Below are positions 7,547 through 13,327 of a stretch of DNA of 22,904 nt, piece after piece. Positions within the stretch are counted from its first letter, which is position 1. Each line of letters starts with the position of its first letter. The DNA lies in IMG/VR virus record IMGVR_UViG_3300025093_000133, positions 1 to 22,904 of that record, one strand, 5' to 3'. The position numbers were made by a program, and so were the translations under genes. The notes beneath the pieces are model-generated. The model was not told where the DNA came from. It made no database searches and saw nothing but the letters and a program-made list of their open reading frames with translations. The stretch is from a virus.

Positions 7547-7909
7547 ATGAACTTTCTTGATTCGTTTATAGAAGGTAATGACGAATTAAAACAACGCATG
7601 GTTACGTTGGATGATTTAGGTCAACCTTTAGACAATGAAGCTAATGATGTTCCGATGTATGACCAATACAATCGTGGATTAGCAGTTACTCAGCAAGATA
7701 TGTCAGATCGTGTTAACTTAGCAATAGATCCAAGGGCGCAACCAAGATGCGGTTTGACGGGAATGATTCCGAGTGCGGAGGAAGGGATGATGGAGGGGGC
7801 AATGCCACAGCCACGTCAGTTAATGGTAGATATGGGTCAGTTCGTACCGGAGGAGACTCAGTTAGCCAAGATGGAACAACGCAGGTTAAGGCAGGGACTG
7901 AATCGTTAA
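7547..7909 (+). CDS. Unrecognised acidic Gln/Met-rich protein, 120 aa
   Basis: The protein begins MNFLDSFIEGNDELKQRM and has no membrane segment or Cys cluster. The N-terminal two thirds are acidic and the end is basic (MEQRRLRQGLNR). The C-terminal half is rich in Met, Pro and Gln. The last 163 bp overlap, in a different frame, the open frame of the DUF3310 protein. Both frames are free of stops across this stretch, so the pair may be a true overlap or a frameshift-linked gene. It is the first gene to the right of a bidirectional -10 palindrome. The function is unknown. Confidence 0.55.
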   Translation: MNFLDSFIEGNDELKQRMVTLDDLGQPLDNEANDVPMYDQYNRGLAVTQQDMSDRVNLAIDPRAQPRCGLTGMIPSAEEGMMEGAMPQPRQLMVDMGQFVPEETQLAKMEQRRLRQGLNR

Positions 7910-8190
7910 AAGATTTGTTTGACCCGATTGAATCAACGATAGATTGCCCAGGGGGAGTTTGCCCTGTACCTTGGGCGACAAAAATAGATAATGTGAATCA
8001 TCCATCACACTATACGGATGGTAGCATTGAATGTATTGAAGCAATAGAAGCGCAGCTTACAAGGGAAGAATATAGAGGTTATTTGAAAGGAAACATTGCG
8101 AAATACGTATGGAGGGAAAACCATAAGGGAGGTGTTGAATCCCTCAAAAAAGCCCAGTGGTATTTAGATAAGTTAGTGAAATTAGAATAA
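7747..8190 (+). CDS. DUF3310 (SaV-like) protein, possible nucleotide kinase
   Basis: Residues 82-147 match the DUF3310 pattern: VNHPSHYT, then IECIEAIEAQLTREEYRGYLKGNIAKYVWR, then GGVESLKKAQWYLDKLV. The family is common in phages. I recall it as including T7 gp1.7, a dGMP/dTMP kinase; treat that link as recollection. The start is uncertain. The only Met in the frame is at 7747, deep inside the preceding gene. A TTG at 7915, six bases after that gene's stop, would give a 91-aa protein, closer to the usual family size. The N-terminal part in the overlap (GGRDDGGGNATATS...) is low complexity, as expected of an alternative frame. A CPGGVCP motif lies just before the domain. Confidence 0.75.
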   Translation: MRFDGNDSECGGRDDGGGNATATSVNGRYGSVRTGGDSVSQDGTTQVKAGTESLKDLFDPIESTIDCPGGVCPVPWATKIDNVNHPSHYTDGSIECIEAIEAQLTREEYRGYLKGNIAKYVWRENHKGGVESLKKAQWYLDKLVKLE

Positions 8191-8210
8191 TAAAAGTCAA
8201 TTAATTAAAT

Positions 8211-8561
8211 ATGGCTGAAAAAAGAAAACCAAGGAATACTGCTGCTGCGAAAGCCAGGCAGAGTGTTAGAGCTAAAACTAAAACAGCCACTGGTAAGAGC
8301 CCAAGAAAAGCTCCTGATAAAGTAAGGAAGGCAACTAATCAAGCTTCTAAAACTGCTTCCAGGGTTGCAAGACGTGAAGCCAAAGGCAAGGAAGTTAGTG
8401 ATGGAATGCGGGCACGCTTAGAAAAGCGTATTGCTCGTCTTGAGAAGCGCCTTGATACTGCGACTAAGGCTTCTGATGAAAAAAAAGCTGAGAGCGCAGG
8501 AAAGTTTGAATCTGCCAAAGAAAAAATGGCTAAACTTCGTGAAATGCGTAAGAAAAAGTAA
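8211..8561 (+). CDS. Lys/Arg/Ala-rich histone-H1-like protein, 116 aa
   Basis: The protein is extremely basic. Its disordered N-terminal half is rich in Lys, Ala, Arg, Thr and Pro (NTAAAKARQSVRAKTKTATGK). The C-terminal helical half (about residues 62-116, RARLEKRIARLEKRLDT...) has heptad-like Leu/Ile spacing typical of a short coiled coil. The composition resembles DNA-condensing H1-like tails, so DNA compaction or nucleoid binding is a fair guess. No catalytic residues are visible. The start is the ATG at 8211, with no obvious Shine-Dalgarno. The stop overlaps the next ATG by one base (TAATG). Confidence 0.7.
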   Translation: MAEKRKPRNTAAAKARQSVRAKTKTATGKSPRKAPDKVRKATNQASKTASRVARREAKGKEVSDGMRARLEKRIARLEKRLDTATKASDEKKAESAGKFESAKEKMAKLREMRKKK

Positions 8562-8701
8562 TGGCTAATCCGGATTATTACGACCTTCGTAAACTGCGGT
8601 CCTTGGTGGAAAAGCCTAAGGGTAAACCAAAGGCTAATCCGAATACTGCTGCTTTTAATAAAAAACCAATGAAGAAAAAGGGTCAGCCAAACAAGGGTTG
8701 A
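8561..8701 (+). CDS. Very small basic protein, 46 aa
   Basis: The start overlaps the previous stop (TAATG) and the frame runs 46 codons to TGA at 8699-8701. The protein begins MANPDYYDLRKLRSLVEK and continues with a Lys/Pro/Asn-rich tail ending KKKGQPNKG. The overlapping start, the same strand and the shared basic character make it a credible coupled gene. Its last 19 bp overlap the end of the convergent NblA-like gene. The function is unknown; it resembles the 38-aa basic protein at 9701-9817 in composition. Confidence 0.6.
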   Translation: MANPDYYDLRKLRSLVEKPKGKPKANPNTAAFNKKPMKKKGQPNKG

Positions 8702-8982
8702 TCCTCATCTTCGTCTGGATCCAGATCATCCTGGCTCATCATTGTTAATGCAAGTTGAGCCAGTTCTAAATCTGTCGGGATATCGAATTCGAGTTCAATA
8801 TCCTCTGCTTGTAGCATGTCTCTGATGGCTTGGTTCTCTACAAGTCTTTGGTGGTAAAGATTTAAAAGGGCTGCATGGAGCTGATCCCATGTCATTTCAT
8901 CTGCTGCTAATTCAGCTTTTCGCATGGAGAGTTGTAGATGCAAAGGCATATCAACTTCTCTTGTAGTTCCAAAATCTCCCAT
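8683..8982 (-). CDS. NblA-like protein, candidate phycobilisome degradation adaptor
   Basis: Residues 14-60 follow the NblA pattern: a short polar stretch, LQLSMR (NblA has xxFSIR), MTWDQLHAALLNLYHQ (NblA has MSxxQAxxFLxxLYxQ), then VENQAIRDMLQ (NblA has VxREAxYxxLLK). NblA is a roughly 60-aa two-helix protein that brings the phycobilisome to the Clp protease. Phage copies are known from freshwater Microcystis phage and have been reported for marine cyanophages. This protein is longer (99 aa), with an 11-residue N-terminal extension and a strongly acidic tail (DDLDPDEDED) not typical of host NblA. It lies directly downstream of the endolysin gene. The match is by eye over about 45 residues, so a look-alike helical hairpin is possible. 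Confidence 0.5.
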   Translation of the reverse strand: MGDFGTTREVDMPLHLQLSMRKAELAADEMTWDQLHAALLNLYHQRLVENQAIRDMLQAEDIELEFDIPTDLELAQLALTMMSQDDLDPDEDEDQPLFG

Positions 8983-9006
8983 GCGTTTTTAGTCGCTGTT
9001 ACTATT

Positions 9007-9672
9007 TTAATCCCAAGCGTTAAAAATTTGGTCTAATTCCAAATCAGTAATATCCGGACAAGGATCTGAATCGACATCAAAATCATTAGCAAACTCTGAC
9101 AGTATGTAAGGGTTAACATTCTCTTGTAATTTCCTAATAGCCCGAACTTCATGCGGCGCTGCACTATAATTCCTAAATGCTTTTAAAAGAATATCGTCAG
9201 AGGTCCATGGATTTGCATCTAGTTCTTGTGTAAACAGTTTTACTTCTTCTCTTCTGCGATCAATTAAACCGCCGATAACCTGGTGGTTTTCATCAAAAAT
9301 CCAACGTGTGATCTCGTGGGATGCTGCAAGGTAATCATTGCGTTCACAGCAATCGATAATAGAACTATATAAAAAGGACTCCCATCCTACTGAATGAGCA
9401 AAAGATATCAAAGCATTAAGCATTGATCTATCAAGGCCTAGATTCTGCTTTTTTATTTCATGGGAAATAATATTGATTTCATGTAATAGATATTCAATTG
9501 CTTTCTCTTTTGTGCATCGATGGCCTTTTTTTACAGGAGTGCCATCTGGATAAAAGTTTGTACCATAGCCAAGTGTATAAGGCTCTTCTCCTGTGCCATA
9601 ATCACAATAGGCTTTTTCATGAAAACCTTCAAAAGTTTTAATCAGCTTTACAGCATCTTTATAAGGGTACAT
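9007..9672 (-). CDS. Endolysin, GH24 (T4-type) lysozyme
   Basis: This enzyme would cleave the glycan strands of peptidoglycan to release progeny. Residues 1-150 fit phage lysozymes. The catalytic triad of T4 lysozyme (Glu11, Asp20, Thr26) maps to Glu15 in FEGFHEKAY, Asp24, and Thr33 in YTLGYGT, with a six-residue insertion between the last two. The later segment LNALISFAHSVG matches the family's conserved helix. A C-terminal extension of about 60 residues (from about 160) is acidic and unrecognised. No signal peptide or anchor was seen, so a holin is probably needed; none was identified. The gene lies between a small basic gene and the NblA-like gene on the same strand. The stretch upstream is AT-rich with a TATAAA-like -10. 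Confidence 0.88.
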   Translation of the reverse strand: MYPYKDAVKLIKTFEGFHEKAYCDYGTGEEPYTLGYGTNFYPDGTPVKKGHRCTKEKAIEYLLHEINIISHEIKKQNLGLDRSMLNALISFAHSVGWESFLYSSIIDCCERNDYLAASHEITRWIFDENHQVIGGLIDRRREEVKLFTQELDANPWTSDDILLKAFRNYSAAPHEVRAIRKLQENVNPYILSEFANDFDVDSDPCPDITDLELDQIFNAWD

Positions 9673-9700
9673 AAAAAAGCCAATATTTTTTTATAATAAC

Positions 9701-9817
9701 CTATTTTTTACCTTGTCCTCTGTATTTCTTTTGGTTTGTTTTTGGCTTAGAATGTTTGCCTTTTCCTTGATAAGTCTTTTTAGGTTTGCCGACAACGTAG
9801 CCACCACCTTTTAACAT
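9701..9817 (-). CDS. Very small basic Gly/Lys-rich protein, 38 aa
   Basis: The ATG at 9817 opens a 38-codon frame, MLKGGGYVVGKPKKTYQGK..., ending GQGKK and a TAG at 9701-9703. A third of its residues are Lys or Arg. The frame is the same as that of the upstream gene at 9854-10153, and 12 sense codons with no start codon separate that gene's TAA from this Met. The expected mode is independent initiation, but readthrough would append this tail. The composition and position between two real genes support coding; there is no Shine-Dalgarno. Confidence 0.5.
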   Translation of the reverse strand: MLKGGGYVVGKPKKTYQGKGKHSKPKTNQKKYRGQGKK

Positions 9818-9853
9818 TGAAGAATTGCATCTCCAATGAGCATAACACTTAAG

Positions 9854-10153
9854 TTACCATTTTTCTTTATCCGCCCAGTAGGCTGCTGACATCTTTCCTT
9901 TAGCAATATTTTTACTATGACGTGCTTTAAAAGATGCGCGTTTCTTTTTCATCTTATCTGATTCACCTGCCTTAGGTTTACCTGCAGTTTTTGCACCTTG
10001 CTCTCCAAACCTGATGAGTTTTTCTTTACCGCCTTCTTTGGCGAGGACCATGTGAGACTTAGTAGGATGATTAGGAGTCCTTACTGGCTTGTTTGGTTTA
10101 AGACTATCCTTTGCCCTTTTAGCTGCGCTAGCAGCTTTCCTTTGTTTAGACAT
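9854..10153 (-). CDS. Small basic cyanophage-type protein, 99 aa
   Basis: The protein is Lys/Arg-rich throughout. Its segments HMVLAKEGGKEKLIRFGEQGA (about 34-54), AGESDKMKKKRASFKARH (about 62-79) and KGKMSAAYWADKEKW at the end I associate with small conserved proteins of marine T4-like cyanophages; I cannot name the family with certainty. It is probably a nucleic-acid-binding or virion-associated protein. No membrane segment or Cys is present. The start at 10153 lies just downstream of TATAAATA on the minus strand (10161-10168), which is the T4-type late promoter sequence. Confidence 0.75.
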   Translation of the reverse strand: MSKQRKAASAAKRAKDSLKPNKPVRTPNHPTKSHMVLAKEGGKEKLIRFGEQGAKTAGKPKAGESDKMKKKRASFKARHSKNIAKGKMSAAYWADKEKW

Positions 10154-10160
10154 CTATTTT

Positions 10161-10168
10161 TATTTATA
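10161..10168 (-). promoter_or_regulatory. T4-late-promoter-like TATAAATA
   Basis: An exact TATAAATA on the minus strand ends eight bases before the ATG at 10153. In T4-like phages this octamer is the late -10 region. Transcription would start within a few bases of the ATG. The local DNA is very AT-rich, so chance is possible. Confidence 0.3.
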
Positions 10169-10195
10169 TAAAAGTAATTCTAATTCATTGGTTTA

Positions 10196-12604
10196 TTAGA
10201 AGGCAAATAAGCCTCCAGTACCTCCTTGGAAGGGGTTTGGAGGCGAGTTATCGAAAGATTCAAATGCTTGGTCAGCGCCTTCGGGATCGTCAAATATAGC
10301 AAAGTAATTTTCATCGTTAAAAGAATTATCGTTAGAAGTTGAATTACCAAACAGATCAATACCTTCATCATCGCCAAGTAGCGGTGCGATTGCTCCTAGT
10401 GCCTGGAAAGGATCATCAAGATTATCAAGCCCTAGATCTCCTGATAAATAATTGTTTACAAAATCAATATCTTCTCGACTTTCACCAGGGAAAAATTCTG
10501 AATAGAATTCGTCACGTGTACCTTCAAAACCTGAGTCTTTAAAAGTTTTAAACAAAAAATCCCTTTCTTCTTTAACTCTAGGGACATCATCTTCATCTCT
10601 TTCGATATATGTAATACCTAGTCTTTTTTGTGTTGGTTTTAGTTTTAGTTCCTGTAATTCTTTAATACCTGCTCTAATTCTTGCAGCTTCATCAACCTGT
10701 AAAGATTCTGAAATAAAATCATTAAGCTCATCAATGCCTATATCTGCATCTAGACCAAATGCTTTAATTGCTTTTTCATATTCTTTCTGGTCAAGAGGAT
10801 TTAATCCTGAAGTTAATGAATCTGCGAATTCTGCTGGGGCAACAAAATCTTTAAATGGTCCTCCACCAAAATCTGCTTTTTGTTCTTGTAAAGCAGGTAC
10901 CAATGTATCAGCAATAAAATCTTTAACATCGCTACCTGTAACTGCATCTTTTGCTGGGTCAAATCCAAATTCAGGCAAGCTGCCTTTGATTTGGAAATGA
11001 AGCCTTGCAAATTGTTCTTTGTCATTAATATCAACTCCATAGATATAAGCAAGTTCATTCCAGGTGTATTTGTTTTCTACGCCTTTAGGTAGTTTGGGTT
11101 TTAAATTCCCATTCTTCCTTGCCATATCCCAATCTCTATTTACAATATCTGCCTGTTTTTGGTAACGATTGAATTTACTTGGTTCAACGCTACCTTCTCC
11201 GCCTGATACCCCACCTGGATCAAAGTAAAACAAACCATCGAATCCAGCAGTCGTGCCTGCTGTTTGAAGGCCTGAATAAAATTCAGATGTTCTAACGGAA
11301 GCTAACTCTTGTAAATCATTAATGGTAGTTTCTGTTTGAAAAATATTTTCATTTTCTTGCTTTACATCGATGTATTGTGTAAATTCAACAATAGATTTTG
11401 ATTGATCAAATCTAGGTATAATATATTTTTCAATAAAAAGATTTTTAAAATTATCATCTAATTCAAGAACAGTTCCATCTTCGGTTGTAATATTTTTTAA
11501 ACCCTTAATTTTTCCAATAATTTCTTTGTCTATAAATTCTTGCCAATTGTAACTAACACTGTTTAGATTAATTCCCGTAACTCCAGCAAACTGTTGCTCT
11601 AGATTATCTGCGGTTCTTTCAATATTAATTCCAGCTTGAGAAAACACAGGACCAAAGGCACCGTCTCCAAGAAATGAATTAGCTAATGTTTCATTAATAT
11701 TTAAAATCTCACCAAATCCTGGTAATCCTTTAAATAAATCTAATTCTGCTTCTTTTGCTTTTTGTTCTTTGATCTTATTAATCGTGTCTTTTAAAGTAGT
11801 AGTAGCTAAACTACGAAAGCGTTGTAAGTCTTCTCTTTCTTGTCCGAAAAAACCTGCTTCAAGTGTTTGGGAGATTGCAGTACTTGAATTTGGATTCGAG
11901 AAATCAGATGTTAAATTTCCATCTTTATCTTTTGCTACTAGTCCTAACTGTTTATCACGTATAAATGCTTTTTCTGCATCAGTTAAGTCATCAAAAGTTT
12001 CACTAACGTTATCTGCTTTAGATGTTTCTTGCGCGGCGTTTCCTCTATTGCCTGCTTGTTTTCCTGTTACGCTGTAATCATTATATGCATAATCTTCAAT
12101 TGATCCATAGCGTGCAAGTACATCTACGTCATCATTGGCGACTGCCTCATCATATTTTATTTTTAAATCTTCTCCATAGGTGTCTAAATAATATTTAGCA
12201 TCAAAATCTCCTACTGGTGGCTTAAGGCCTTGCTGCTCTGGATTCCATGGGCTTACACGTGTTTCTGTATAGAATGTTTTAAATTGATCAGTACTTCCTT
12301 TTTTAATTTCTTGTATTAAAGGACGTGTAAGTAATTTCTTTCCATTTGAAAGAGTAAAGTCACCATTTTCTAATTGAGCTAATGCGTCTGCATTTATCTG
12401 CTCGATATCTCCTCTAAATTTTAAATATTTTCCTGATTTTGAATTATTAGCTTTTTTAACTAATGATTGACTCCATTCATTTATTATTCGATTGAATTCA
12501 TTCTTTTTGGCATTATCTGCATTCTTGTTCGGGTCTTTTCCATCGACAGGAAGATCAATAGGTTCATTGACCGAGATCCATGCACCATCTATATATTTTG
12601 CCAT
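10196..12604 (-). CDS. Large unrecognised protein, 802 aa, probable virion protein
   Basis: This is the largest complete gene in the window. It is soluble-looking and acidic, with no signal peptide, no clear membrane segment and no Cys. Around residues 133-185 (FDAKYYLDTYGEDL... ARYGSIEDYAYNDYSVTGK) it resembles a single copy of the HY-x-x-x-G type repeat found in some secreted and phage proteins; this is weak. The middle is helical and the C-terminal 60 residues are Asp/Asn/Ser/Gly rich, ending NPFQGGTGGLFAF. The start (MAKYIDGAWISVNEP) is immediately after the stop of the HNH gene (TAA then ATG, no gap). Size and position suggest an internal virion, tail or tape-measure-like protein; that is inference. 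Enzymatic motifs were not found. Confidence 0.6.
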   Translation of the reverse strand: MAKYIDGAWISVNEPIDLPVDGKDPNKNADNAKKNEFNRIINEWSQSLVKKANNSKSGKYLKFRGDIEQINADALAQLENGDFTLSNGKKLLTRPLIQEIKKGSTDQFKTFYTETRVSPWNPEQQGLKPPVGDFDAKYYLDTYGEDLKIKYDEAVANDDVDVLARYGSIEDYAYNDYSVTGKQAGNRGNAAQETSKADNVSETFDDLTDAEKAFIRDKQLGLVAKDKDGNLTSDFSNPNSSTAISQTLEAGFFGQEREDLQRFRSLATTTLKDTINKIKEQKAKEAELDLFKGLPGFGEILNINETLANSFLGDGAFGPVFSQAGINIERTADNLEQQFAGVTGINLNSVSYNWQEFIDKEIIGKIKGLKNITTEDGTVLELDDNFKNLFIEKYIIPRFDQSKSIVEFTQYIDVKQENENIFQTETTINDLQELASVRTSEFYSGLQTAGTTAGFDGLFYFDPGGVSGGEGSVEPSKFNRYQKQADIVNRDWDMARKNGNLKPKLPKGVENKYTWNELAYIYGVDINDKEQFARLHFQIKGSLPEFGFDPAKDAVTGSDVKDFIADTLVPALQEQKADFGGGPFKDFVAPAEFADSLTSGLNPLDQKEYEKAIKAFGLDADIGIDELNDFISESLQVDEAARIRAGIKELQELKLKPTQKRLGITYIERDEDDVPRVKEERDFLFKTFKDSGFEGTRDEFYSEFFPGESREDIDFVNNYLSGDLGLDNLDDPFQALGAIAPLLGDDEGIDLFGNSTSNDNSFNDENYFAIFDDPEGADQAFESFDNSPPNPFQGGTGGLFAF

Positions 12605-12973
12605 TTACGCTACTTTAAAATTATTTTCATAATAGCTGTCATCAGCTATGAATTCTATTTTATCTCCTTTTGTCCAGGCAATAATTAATTCTAAATTTTT
12701 TTCTTCATAGAAATCTTGGTTTTTGTACCATTCTTCCATGTCTTCTGATCCTTTATTCCCATTACAACGTAAGCAAGCAGGTACAAGGTTGAACCAAGCA
12801 CTAGAGCCAGACTTAAACTTTGGAATAATGTGATCAAGACTAGTAGCTGTATCACCGCAGTAAGCACACTTATGCCCCCATGCGTCATATATACATTGTC
12901 TAAATCTTCGCTTGGCTAGTTTCGGAGTCAGTTCAATCAGAAGGACGAGGGGTTCGTTCTCCGTTCTGAACAT
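12605..12973 (-). CDS. HNH endonuclease, 122 aa
   Basis: The HNH core spans residues 36-75. Zinc ligands are CAYC (Cys36, Cys39) and CLRC (Cys67, Cys70). The catalytic part is LDHIIPK (Asp47-His48), followed by FNLVPAC with Asn62 and a final NGNKG. The length is normal for a stand-alone phage HNH enzyme, either a homing endonuclease or one assisting DNA packaging. No terminase gene is visible next to it, so homing or DNA degradation is equally likely. It is the first gene of a leftward unit and abuts the 802-aa gene directly. A consensus TTGACA on the minus strand at 13021-13026 lies upstream. There is no Shine-Dalgarno before the ATG at 12973. Confidence 0.85.
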   Translation of the reverse strand: MFRTENEPLVLLIELTPKLAKRRFRQCIYDAWGHKCAYCGDTATSLDHIIPKFKSGSSAWFNLVPACLRCNGNKGSEDMEEWYKNQDFYEEKNLELIIAWTKGDKIEFIADDSYYENNFKVA

Positions 12974-12998
12974 ATTTGTCTAGCCGTTAACTTATTCT

Positions 12999-13026
12999 AT
13001 TAGTGGTTAATTCAATAAATTGTCAA
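12999..13026 (-). promoter_or_regulatory. Candidate leftward promoter for HNH gene
   Basis: TTGACA (minus strand, 13021-13026) with ACTAAT (12999-13004) after a 16-bp spacer. The -35 is perfect and the -10 matches four of six. A better -10, TAGAAT at 12994-12999, has a spacer that is too long at 21 bp. Confidence 0.4.
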
Positions 13027-13051
13027 ATATAAAATTTTTAAGCTGAAGCAG

Positions 13052-13079
13052 TTGACACAACTTCATTTGAGTCTATTTT
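13052..13079 (+). promoter_or_regulatory. Candidate rightward promoter for the Xis-like gene
   Basis: TTGACA at 13052-13057 and TATTTT at 13074-13079 with a 16-bp spacer, predicting a leader of about 17 nt before the ATG at 13103. The -35 is perfect and the -10 matches four of six. It stands back to back with the leftward TTGACA at 13021. Confidence 0.45.
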
Positions 13080-13102
13080 AAATATGTAGTTCCTACCTCC
13101 CC

Positions 13103-13327
13103 ATGGAATCTCTTTCAAAGGATTGGGTGCCTTCGCACCGTGCGCAAAAGATCCTAAACATCAGCCGTGACGATCTACATCGCATGCGTGATAACGGAAC
13201 CTTTAAGTTAGGAAGGCATTATGGAGCAGGACCTATGACTAGGTCAAGGGACTCTTATTACTGGCATGTACCACGGGTAGAGAGATTGCTTAAGAGGGAA
13301 CAAGACAACGGTTCTCTTGCCTCTTAA
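13103..13327 (+). CDS. Excisionase-like helix-turn-helix protein, 74 aa
   Basis: This short protein has W8, then a helix-turn-helix (AQKILNISRDDLHRMRDNG, about 14-32), then FKLGRHY and SYYWHVPRVERLL. The order W, HTH with ILxxSR, LR-x-G, GxHY, W, VE-x-x-L matches small excisionase/regulator proteins found beside recombinases in cyanobacterial mobile elements. The role is inferred as DNA-bending or directionality factor, or a repressor. It has its own TTGACA promoter upstream and no Shine-Dalgarno; the bases before the ATG read CCTACCTCCCC. Its 3' end overlaps the convergent integrase-like gene by 38 bp, and this overlap forms a hairpin. Confidence 0.7.
   Translation: MESLSKDWVPSHRAQKILNISRDDLHRMRDNGTFKLGRHYGAGPMTRSRDSYYWHVPRVERLLKREQDNGSLAS
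13290..13327. other. Stop-to-stop hairpin shared by two convergent genes
   Basis: Arms TTAAGAGG (13290-13297) and CCTCTTAA (13320-13327) pair perfectly, and an inner stem CAAGA/TCTTG (13301-13305, 13315-13319) encloses a 9-nt loop, with GAA bulged. The outer ends are the TAA stops of the two convergent genes. It lacks a U-tract on either strand, so it is not a classic terminator, but it could end or stabilise both messages. Confidence 0.6.

Noticed and set aside
12940-12966. GAGGGGTTCGTTCTCC resembling a tRNA T-arm or att core
   Set aside because: The flanking stem does not pair properly, no acceptor or anticodon arm is present, and the bases encode the start of the HNH protein.
13088-13103. 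CCTACCTCCCC before the Xis-like ATG, which reads as a Shine-Dalgarno on the minus strand
   Set aside because: No start codon follows at a usable distance on the minus strand; the similarity is probably chance.
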